A program made the position numbers and the translations under genes. Of a stretch of 64,000 nt of DNA, positions 12,701 to 24,700 are shown one piece after another; the stretch's first letter is position 1; every line of letters begins with the position of its first letter. The DNA lies in contig OZ020261.1 in assembly GCA_963971285.1 (NCBI GenBank), positions 1,798,001-1,862,000 of the forward strand. Reading direction: 5' to 3'. The notes below the pieces were generated by a model that was not told the DNA's origin, did no database searches, and was given only the letters and a program-made list of their open reading frames with translations. Source of the stretch: Astropecten irregularis. Lineage: Eukaryota > Echinodermata > Asteroidea > Paxillosida > Astropectinidae.

Positions 12701-15700
12701 CTGCAAAGTTTCTGATTTGAATGTAACAGCTCTTACCTCATAAAGGCAAAAGATTCGCACAATATATAGTGCCTAGACAAACATACATGAAATAACAGTA
12801 TGAGGGCCAAATTATTTAGTTGAGGGTCTATTGATCCATTGACATTTAAGAGCTGTTACTGTTTGCTGGTTCTTGGGGAGGAACTTCCACTGAGATGTGA
12901 TCTATTGGCCCTTGTGAGGCGTCACTGTTTGCTGGTTCTTGGGGAGGAACTTCCACTGAGATGTGATCTATTGGCCCTTGTGAGGTGTCACTGTTTGCTG
13001 GTTCTTGGGGAGGGAACTTCCACTGAGAAGTGATCTTTTTGCCCTTGTGAGGCGTCACTGTTTGCTGGTTCTTGGGGAGGAACTTCCACTGAGATGTGAT
13101 CTATTGGCCCTTGTGAGGTGTCACTGTTTGCTGGTTCTTGGGGAGGAACTTCCACTGAGATGTGATCTATTGGCCCTTGTGAGGCGTCACTGTTTGCTGG
13201 TTCTTGGGGAGGAACTTCCACTGAGATGTGATCTATTGGCTCTTGTGAGGCGTCACTGTTTGCTGGTTCTTGGGGAGGGAACTTCCACTGAGATGTGATC
13301 TTTTGGCCCTTGTGAGGCGTCACTGTTTGCTGGTTCTTGGGGAGGGACTTCCACTGAGATTTGATCTTTTGGCCCTTGTGAGGCGTCACTGTTTGCTGGT
13401 TCTTGGGGAGGAACTTCCACTGAGATGTGATCTATTGGCCCTTGTGATGCGTCACTGTTTGCTGGTTCTTGGGGAGGAACTTCCGCTGAGATGTGATCTA
13501 TTGGCCCTTGTGAGGCGTCACTGTTTGCTGGTTCTTGGGGAGGAACTTCCACTGAGATGTGATCTATTGGCCCTTGTGAGGCGTCACTGTTTGCTGGTTC
13601 TTGGGGAGGAACTTCCACTGAGATTTGATCTATTGGCCCTTGTGAGGCGTCACTGTTTTCTGGTTCTTGGGGAGGAACTTCCACTGTGATGTGATATATT
13701 GGCCCTTGTGAGGCGTCACTGTTTGCTGGTTCTTGGGGAGGAACTTCCACTGAGATGTGATCTATTGGCCCTTGTGAGGCGTCACTGTTTGCTGCTTTCC
13801 TGGCAATATTTCGCAGTGTGATTTGTTCATTTGGCTGTTGTTGTGTCAGATTGTATCCATGGCAACATCTTGCACAGTTCAGAAAAGCAAAAGCCTTTAC
13901 AAAGGCTGCTCTGTAATCTGAATTTGTCCCACTGAATATCAGGGGATTAATGGAGCTATTAATTAATAGGAGGATTTCATTTGTGAGTAATAGGTCGATC
14001 AGTGCCTCAAACTGTTTGATCCAGTCAACAGTAGAGAGGTTTGATGCTTCAGCTTCTAGTGTCGATGTTTTAATGCCAAAAGCAAGAGAAACTGCATTAC
14101 AGGCAAAAAACACAACTGTGTTAATAAGAAGCATGGTAACTACTTTCCCAAATTGGCTCTGTCGTGTTGAATGCAGTGGTTGTGGCTGTCGTACTTTCAA
14201 TATTATGTAAATGTACAACGCAAGGTTGGTCAATATAAAGAATGCATATATGAGTGTATACAAAATAAGAAACCTGAGACCACCACTCCATTTTACGGAG
14301 CTGATTAAAGTTATCCCAATGACGATTGCTATCAGCCATACAGCAGCTGATATCTTAGCAGCTCGACATTTACTGGCTGTAGCTCTGAATGTTATCGGTT
14401 GTCGTATGGCAAAGAATCGCTCAAAGGCCAAAGCTGTTACAAAACCATATGATGAAAGTTTACTGATAACAGCAATGTGATTAGAGATGACTTCATTTTC
14501 TTGAATGTTCCAAGTTATTAAGTTTCTGGCTAGGAAGATACCATCAGCCACAGCTAAGTTGCCCAAGTAGACATTGACAATGGAGTGCATGGATTTAACA
14601 CGTGCAATGACATACAGGAAGATGACATTCATAAGCAGACCAAATGGTACCACATAATTCACCACGTTCAGCCATATCTGAGCATTTTTGTTGTAATGTC
14701 GTTCATATTCTTGAGAAGCTCTGAAGATATCAAATTCTTCATCTGTCCAATTTGCCATTTTGTTTGATTTTCTGATCAAACTGTCCAGATTAGATGCAGC
14801 TACCTGTGTTCCTGCATTAATGACCTGCATCCTTACATCAACTCCAGTTCCATGTTCCACTGCACCCTCAACATCCACTACAGTTCCACACTCCACTGCA
14901 CCCTCAGCATCCACTACAGTTCCACACTCCACTGCACCCTCAGAATCCACTACAGTTCCACACTCCACTGCACCCTCAGCATTCACTACAGTTCCACGCT
15001 CCACTGCACACACAGAATCCACTACAGTTCCACACTCCACTGCACCCTCAATATCCACATATAAACCAGCCTGTTGTCCGAGGCCTACATGTAAATGTTA
15101 CATTGACTGATAATGTGGTTAAACACTGATGCAACCTTTAGGAAGAATGACTGTTTAATATACATGCATCACAATTTGTACTCACAGTGAAGTCCGGAGT
15201 TTCACACAATGGAAACTAAAACATGAACGATTTCTTAGATCAAATTATCTCCAACTTTCAATTTTACTTTTTAGTTGTAACTGAATATTTACAACCACTT
15301 ATAGAAATATTAGCCGCATGGAGCTCTTGTATTACTTGAGACAGGGAAACAAAACCACATTGATCTTTAACTGTACATCAGACAATGGGAATTACTTTTA
15401 ACCTAATAAATCATTTCTTCGATTCAATTATCTTTCACTTTCAGTATTGCATCTTTCAGTACACACAGAGATGATGTACTACAATACTGTATGTGGAATT
15501 ATGACCAGCATGTGACATCCATAACAAACATTAGAAGACACAGGGCAGAATAAACGAAGAGATGTCTGATGAATTCCCGTTGTATTTGGGGGGTGCCTCA
15601 TCAAAGATCAGTCATGGGTCTACTAGACTTCATCTTGTACACAAGTCCTCTAAGTGAAGTCATCTCTGCTCATGCAGGTGTACGTCACGTGTTGTATGCT

Positions 15701-18700
15701 GATGACACTCAATTGTATGTCATTACACAACGTGATGACTTACATGAAGACATTTCATCTATGGAGAACTGTGTACAGGATGTTTAGGTCTTGGGCCAAT
15801 GACAACAATCTCATGCTTAATAGAGACAACACTGAAATGATTCATATCAAATCAAAGTACCGAAAGCACAACGAGCGTGCAACTCTCAATATAGATGGAG
15901 TATCTATTAAGTTAACCCTAACCCTCCTCAATCCTCCAAAATCCTTCTGGTAGGTTTGGAGGATTTCGGAGGATTCAGGATATAATTGTCATTTTCAAGT
16001 GAGGACCACTTGAGGAGTTGCAAGGATTCAGGATAAACGCATTTTTTGAGGTATGGCCACCGAAGGATTCTGAAGAATTCAGGTACCTCTCATTTTGAGT
16101 ATAAGTGAGATAACTGGAGGATTATGGAGGATTCAGGATGAACGCAGTTTTTAAAGTGTGACCATTGGAGGATTGTGGAGGATTCAGGATGGCACACAGT
16201 ATAATGCCACTAGGGGGTTAGGGTTAACTCTTCAACATCTGCCAAGGATCTAGGTGTTATTGTAGATGACTCTCTTGACTTAAGGGATCACATTCGTAAA
16301 GTCTGCCGGGCAGCCACATTTGGCATTTATAGGATAGGAAAAGTTCGGAAATATCTTGACCAAAGTTCAACCCAACGTCTTGTTAATGATTCCGTTAAAC
16401 CACACCTCGATTACTGTAATAGTTTGTTAATTAACTTACCTGCCGCTCATCTTGCTCCATTACAACATAAACAAATTACCTCTACCCGTCTTATCACACG
16501 CACCAGAAAGCACGAACACATAACCCCTGTCATTCGCAATTTGCACTGGTTAAAAATCCCACAAAGAATTCAGTTCAAAATCTTACTAATTGCATACAAC
16601 ATAATCCATAACAACGCACCATCATATCTGATTGACCTCGTCTCAGACAAAACTCCTACATCTATGACCCTCAGATCAACTTCCAAATCCCAACTTGCCC
16701 CTGGCCCTCGTTCTCGTACTCGTTAAGGTGATCGTGCTTTCGCGGTGTGCGCCCCTCTCCTATGGAATACCCTCCCCTCCCACATACAGAATTCTCCCAC
16801 AGTTGATACATTTAAAAAGAAGCTTAAAACTCATCTATTTAACCAACACTAAATAGTTTTATTATCACTGTCATGTTTATATAATCATGAGTCTCTTGTA
16901 CAAATAGCTGGGGGCCAGGCCACTTGCTTCGAGCGACAAGTTGTCCAGTCAAAACTTAAATTGGCCTCCAGCCATTTCCTGCAATTCTTTCATTTAATTT
17001 TGCTAAACTGTTTTGTTAATGTTAATTTATATTTTGGTTATTTTTGTTAAGCGCTTAGGAACGTTGTATTAAGCGCTATATAAATATGCATTATTATTAT
17101 TATTATTAGAATGAGTGGAAAGTCACCACATGCCATCAGCCTGTCCAGGTATTCAAAGGCAACATTCTGTTGACTTATCCCATTCAAATCTCCTGAATTG
17201 TCTCAGGTTTCAACAGACAGAGGGAGATAGCACCCCAAGTGTTGCATACCGTTGGAAAGCTCTTTCAGCGATTATCATACTTCTATTATTGGTTGGGTAC
17301 ATATCCATTGTTAACGCTCTGCTACTTAACTGATGATGTAATCATCACACCCTGTTCCATTATCACAAATTTCAAAAAATTTACAATTGTAAGATCTTAT
17401 GATTTTTTTTCCCTGGGCCTGAGCCTACACGTTTAACTTAATATCTCCCCAAACCTTTGAGAAACTTTTGACAACAAATTCATCAAAATTACAGGTAAAG
17501 TTTTCTCACAGTGAAAACTAATATAACATACATTTGATTCAAGTGAAATTTGTCAAATCGGAAGTTCAAAAACAATATTAAAGCTTCTGTGTCAAAATGT
17601 TCCCTTTTACAAAGTATTGCCAAAGTTCTTCTTCGTTCATATTTCTGCTAAAGTTCTTCCAAAGATCCTTGATCACTGCACAAACTCTATTTGTTGCAAA
17701 CAGCATGTATTTACACAACTTTATGTACATTGTATGCAAATGAAGATGCAGTGAAACCGTGACATTTTCAAACAAATGCACACTTGAGAACACTATATAC
17801 CAGCTTGAGCATCGGATGACAGGAACTACATATCATATTCAGTTTCATGGATTCTACTTTGATTTTGCAAGAATTATCTTCCCTTATTTCCTTGTTTCTC
17901 TTTTAAACCCAGTGCATTGTTTAATCTGCAAAGTTTCTGATTTGAATAACAGCTCTTATCTCTTAAAGGCTAAAGATTCGCACAATATAGTGCCTATACA
18001 AACATACATGTAATACCAGTATAGGGAGGCCCCATCATAGGGCTTGATAGCTCAGATGGTAGAGCACTGGTATGGCAATTAATGGGTTATATGGTTTCTG
18101 ACTGACACCCTGAGCAAAGATGGTTGACTATAGGGAGGCCCCATCATAGGGCTTGATAGCTAAGATGGTAGAGCACTGGTATGGCAATTAATGGGTTATA
18201 TGGTTTCTGACTGGCACCCCAGGCTGAGCAAAGATAGTTGACTATAGGGAGGCCCCATCATAGGGCTGGATAGCTAAGAAGGTAGAGCACTGGTATGGCA
18301 ATTAATAGGTTATATGGCTTCTGACTGGCACCCTGAGCAAAGATAGTTGACTATAGGGAGGCCCCATCATAGGGCTGGATAGCTCAGATGGTAGAGCACT
18401 GGTATGGCAGTTAATGGGTTATATGGCTTCTGACTGGCACCCTGAGCAGAGATAGTTGACTATAGGGAAGCCCCATCATAGGGCTGGATAGCTCAGATGG
18501 TAGAGCACTGGTATGGCAGTTAATGGGTTATATGGCTTCTGACTGGCACCCTGAGCAAAGATAGTTGACTATAGGGAAGCCCCATCATAGGGCTGGATAT
18601 CTCAGATGGTAGAGCACTGGTATGGCAATTAATGGGTTATATGGCTTCTGACTGGCACCCTGAGCAAAGATAGTTGACTATAGGGAAGCCCCATCATAGG

Positions 18701-21700
18701 GCTAGATAGCTAAGAAGGTAGAGCACTGGTATGGCAGTTAATAGGTTATATGGCTTCTGACTGGCACCCTGAGCAAAGATAGTTGACTATAGGGAAGCCC
18801 CATCATAGGGCTAGATAGCTCAGATGGTAGAGCACTGGTATGGCAGTTAATGGGTTATATGGCTTCTGACTGGCACCCTGAGCATATAGGACTACAAAGA
18901 TGAATATTAATTTTCAGAAATAAAATTGTTACATGTATTACCGTTGTCTTCTTTCTTGAGAAGGCTGAAACGTCCATCACTTTGTGTCTGACCTGCTGAC
19001 ATAGGTTCACGAACTCCACCTGAAACAGAATAATACACATCTTGTTTAGCATGGGCAGCAGCGTATCTAAGTGAAAACAGCATCTGAGGAAAGTGCTAAA
19101 ATTGCGCCCCTACTTCCAATTTCTGATGCCAATGAAAAAACTCAGGAGAAAATTTGAAATTGGAAGCTTTCTTTCTTTGTTCATTAGATTAGATTTCCAA
19201 TAACTTCAACAGCACTGCTACTTTTTTTTTTAATTTATAATTTCAACACCATGGAACTTAAACTCAACTTTCAAATTTAAAAACCTGTCATAAAATATGG
19301 CTTACCAGTTGGCTTGGGAATTCCTGGAATATAAGTCTGCATAGGATCTCAAACAGAGGCAATCCTGATTCAGATTCAGGGGCCATAACAGCCAATGAGA
19401 TGATAGGAAGTGCTGGGTCCAACTCAGCATCCTCCAATGGGATTGCTTGGAATGTTATGTGACCTGTGATGCATGAATGAAAAGACATTATTCAGATTCA
19501 GGGGCCACAAAAGTACAACAGCCAATGAGACGATGGGAAGTGCAGGGTCCAACTCAGCATCCTCCAATGGGATTGCTTGGAAAGTTATGTGACCTATGAT
19601 GCATGAATGAAAAGACATTATTCAGATTCAGGGGCCACAAAAGTACAACAGCCAATGAGACGATAGGAAGTGCAAGGTCTAACTCAGCATCCTCCAATGG
19701 GATTGCTTGGAATGTTATGTGACCAGTGCCTGATTTCACGAAACTTTACGCAGTTGCGTAAGTCCACTTACGCCACGAAATTTGTGGCGTAAGTAGACTT
19801 ACGCAACTGCGTAAAGTTTTGTGAAATCGACTGCTGTAATGCATGAATGAAAAGATATTATTCAGATTCAGGGGCCACAAAAGTACAACAGCCAATGAGA
19901 CGATGGGAAGTGCAGGGTCCAACTCAGCATCCTCCAATGGGATTGCTTGGAATGTTATGTGACCTGTGATGCATGAATGAAAAGACATTATTCAGATTCA
20001 GGGGCCATAACAGCCAATGAGACGATAGGAAGTGCTGGGTCTAACTCAGCATCCTCCAATGGGATTGCTTGGAATGTTATGTGACCTGTGATGCATGAAT
20101 GAAAAGACATTATTCAGATTCAGGGGCCACAAAAGTACAACAGCCAATGAGACGATGGGAAGTGCTGGGTCCAGCTCAGCATCCTCCAATGGGATTGCAT
20201 GGAATGTTATGTGACACAAATTATTCAGATTTCAGGGCCACAAATCAAAAACCTTGAAATTCAATGAGATGGCTTCATCAGAACATTGTACAGCTTACAA
20301 CATTGTATACATGGTAGTATTTACAATTTTTTCTAAATACATTAGTTATTATTACTAAGAACAAAATCTCAACATATCTAAATATCAAAATAGGATTGAC
20401 CGAAAAAATGACCAAAGTTTACCATTTTCATCATAGTGACCAATATTAAGGGCGTCTAGGAGTGCAAAAAGCGTTGCCATAGGAACATGAAGACAAAGAT
20501 GAGTCATCCATGTCTGCCGAACTTTCGGTGAAACTGCAGCGGAGACGTCCAATATTTGAGAGACAACATCTTTAACTGTAAGCGGTTTGGCCAAATTAAC
20601 CTGGAGATGTAAGAGAAAGAAATTAGGGCAATGATCAGGGGCACCAAGGTAATGATCAGGGGCACCAAGGCAATGACCAGGGACACCAAGGCAATGACCA
20701 GGGGCATCAAGGCAATGACCAGGGGCATCAAGGCAATGACCAGGGGTACTAAGGCAATGACCAGGGGCAGCAAAGCAATGACCAGGGGCACCAAGGCAAT
20801 GACCAGGGGCAGCAAGGCAATGACCAGGGGCATCAAGGCAAAGACCAGGGGCATCAAGGCAATGACCAGGGGTACCGAGGCAATGACCAGGGACACCAAG
20901 GCAAAGACCAGGGGCATCAAGGCAATGACCAGGGGCATCAAGGCAGTGACAGGGGCATCAAGGCAATGACCAGTGACACCAAGGCAATGACCAGGGACAC
21001 CAAGGCAATGACCAGTGACACCAAGGCAATGACCAGGGACACCAAGACAATGACAGGGGCATCAGGGCAATGACCAGGGGCACCAAGGCAATGACCAGAG
21101 GCACCAAGGCAATGACCAGAGGCACCAAGGCAATGACCAGGGGCACTTCATGAACCCATCTCACCTTTGACTGGTCGTCCATAACAGCAAGCTTCTTCTG
21201 GTATAACTGCCAGTACTGCTGGAGTAGTGGCCTCATGTTATCGTTCAACTGCGTCCCAGGGTCATTGTCCTGATCTTTGGTTTCGTACAAAGTCTTCAAC
21301 GCTCGGGATGCCTGTGGCTTGTGGTTTGCATCCGCCTCCTGTAGATTACAATGAGCATCTAGCCATTATGGGCATTTACAAAACAAAGACTTAGGCTTAG
21401 GCTCAGGCTCAGGTTCAGACTCAGGCTCTGTTTTGTGAATCCATTCTAAAATAACGGGTATCAAAATAGAGGCTTTTGGCAGCGGTGTGGAGGTAGATTC
21501 TCTGGTTTGAACATGAAAACAGAGATTTAGTCTTAAATGAAAAACTACAAACTATATTATCAGCATATGGATGACAGAGCCGGAGCCTGAGCCTGAGCCT
21601 AAGCCTCAATTTTGTAAACCCCCTATGACTTCAGTGTGACGGTTTCCAACATTGAGTAGCCTACAACATGTGTACTTGGATTATTCAGATTCTGGTGCCA

Positions 21701-24700
21701 ATAATTGGAATACTAATGTATACTTAGGTTATTCAGATTCAGGGGCCATTGTACAGCCAAAGATATAAGAATACAAAACGTGTACTTAGGTTATTCAGAT
21801 TCAGGGGCCACTGTACAGCCAAAGATATAAGAATACAAAACGTGTACTTAGGTTATTTAGATTCAGGGGCCACTGTACAGCCAAAGATATAAGAAAACAA
21901 AATGTGTACAAGGTTATTCAGATTCAGGGGCCACTGTACAGCCAAAGATATAAGAATACAAAATGTGTACAAGGTTATTCAGATTCAGGGGCCACTGTAC
22001 AGCCAAAGATATAAGAATACAAAATGTGTACTTAGGTTATTCAGATTCAGGGGCCATTGTACAGCCAAAGATATAAGAATACAAAACGTGTACTTAGGTT
22101 ATTCAGATTCAGGGGCCACTGTACAGCCAAAGATATAAGAATACAAAACGTGTACTTAGGTTATTTAGATTCAGGGGCCACTGTACAGCCAAAGATATAA
22201 GAAAACAAAACGTGTACAAGGTTATTCAGATTCAGGGGCCACTGTACAGCCAAAGATATAAGAATACAAAATGTGTACAAGGTTATTCAGATTCAGGGGC
22301 TACTGTACAGCCAAAGATATAAGAATACAAAATGTGTACTTAGGTTATTCAGATTCAGGGGCCATTGTACAGCCAAAGATATAAGAATACAAAACGTGTA
22401 CTTAGGTTATTCAGATTCAGGGGCCACTGTACAGCCAAAGATATAAGAATACAAAACGTGTACAAGGTTATTCTGGCAGATTCAGGGGCCATTGTATATA
22501 CAACCAATGATATGGAATAAATATATCCAAATCATGATCAGCCACATAATTATTACTCATTATCCAATGAGATAGCTTAGAACATTGTGTAGTCTACTTA
22601 TCATCCAATAGAATGAATAAGAATGTTATCAATGATACGTGAACATTATTCACATTCAGGCGCCACATGCACCAATAAAACATGTGGAATGATTCAGGGG
22701 CCATGATGCAACCAATAGGAGATGTGGAATTATTACATCATATAATATCATCCAATAGGATGAAAAGTTCAATAAATGATTTTGTCAACTATACATGAAA
22801 ACTATTCAGATTCAGGGGCCACAATGCACCAATGAAACATGAGGAATGGATGTATCCACATCTTATTAGCCAATCAGGTGATGAGTTGATGACTGGTAAC
22901 CACCCACCTGCAACAATGACACAGCCAAGCAGGGACTCTGAAACCCCTGCAGGGGACCAGTCAATCCCTTAGCCTGGACATTCTCTTTGCTCCGGCCGGA
23001 ATACGCCTCGTAGGCGCCATGAAGGGCAGTCCGGGCAGCAAGTCGCTTCTCGCCAAAGTCGCCGAGAGTCAGAGCAGCTTCTGACTTGCTCATGGTCGAC
23101 GGCAGCGACTCAACATTATCCATCTGTTGAATTATTTTATAAAACAACAGAGTTATGCAATGAAATGTGTCCCAATAGACCCTTCCAGACTAAAGTCTGG
23201 ATAGAACTTCTCACAAACTGCGCAATAATGGTTTACGACTCTACTGTCATTCACAGAAAAACTTTTGGACTTTGCCATTTTGTTTTATGCTAATTGTTTG
23301 CGTGCCCCATGAAAACTGCACTTTTTCCATACCTGCATAACCCAGATTCCCTTCGAAGTCCAGACTCCGATCCTGGGAATGGAACCCACAATGCACCACA
23401 GCTTAGCATCCGTTCCCATGGAGATGGTCGACATGTTCAGCTCTTGGAGTGGTTCCCCCGTTTTATTACTGAAAATTCTGAGAAAGAACACAGAACTTGA
23501 ATAGTAGACAAACTGGACAACACCTTGTGGAAACTAGGGCAATTTAAAAATTACTTAGCACAAAATATCTTGCTCAGTAAAACAAACCACCATCAAAAAT
23601 TCCATTTGATATTTATTTCTCTTTATTGCGTGAAGAGTGAATCAGGGGCCTTTTCCAAACCTTGGCTCAGGCTCCGGCTCTGTCATCCATATGCTGAAAA
23701 TATTGGTTGTGGTATTTCACTGAAGCTAAAGCTCTGTTTTCCTTGTCAAACCAGAGAATCTACTTCCGAACTGCAGCAAAAAGCCTCTGTTTTGATACCA
23801 GTTATTTTAGAATGGATTCACGAAAGTTAATGGGCCAAGGCCGGAGCCGGAGCCGGAGCCGGAGTTGGGGTTTGGAAGGCCCAGGGCTAATTTACAAAAG
23901 CCAACTGGAGTTTTTAGAGGGGAAATCTCCTCATGGATCGTAAAGCGTTAGTGAAATGGGCCCCAGGGCTTATTTACTGAAGCCAACAAGGAACTTGGTG
24001 AAAATTTATTAGGAATAATCTTAACTTACCTGATTACATGATCCTCACATACAGCTCCCAGGGCAAACCTATAAGCAAACCACTTAGCACATTTACCAAT
24101 ATCAAGCTTAGCAGGAAGTTGAAGTACATTCAATGTCTCTGCAAAGAATATCAAAATAGTACCTCATCATTATGCAGTGCCTTCTCCAATTCAAAGCTGT
24201 AAAAATGCCGTAAACTGCTCATCAACCAAAGTATTCATCCGAAATATATATAAAATTTATACAAAAAAGTTTAACTTGCAGTTAGGATCGCGATCGGAGG
24301 GCCTGACATTTTGATCATAGGGCCCAATTTTATGGAATCAATTATGGTAAGCAAAATTTCTTCGCTCATTATAGATAGCAGAATTGTTTTGCTTACAGTA
24401 AGTGTATTTCACAGGAAAGTTTTCTTTCTCATTACAATAATCAACGAATTTCTACAGAATGCACATGACAGAGCATTAGCAGAAAAAAAAAATCAAGGTT
24501 AGCCTAGAAATGTTTCGCTTACCGATTAAGTGCCGAAAATCTTGGTTGTGGATTTCATAAAATAGATTTAACGCATAGCAGTGTCCGTAAGCACAAAAAT
24601 AGGCAGTAACGGATTCCATGAAATTGGGCCCAGGTTCCCTCTGTAATTAACGCCTTAGGTCGCTAGATACTAAAACACCATCTAACATACCTTCGGCTCC

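Noticed and set aside
12839-13689. Plus-strand frames reading LLVLGEELPLRCDLLALV repeats
   Set aside because: Antisense shadow of the GPCR tail array; the minus frame is continuous with a seven-helix receptor.
20504-20969. Repeat proteins reading PLVIALV or MTRGTKA on either strand
   Set aside because: They are produced by the 21-bp intronic array; the flanking exons are read in a different way.
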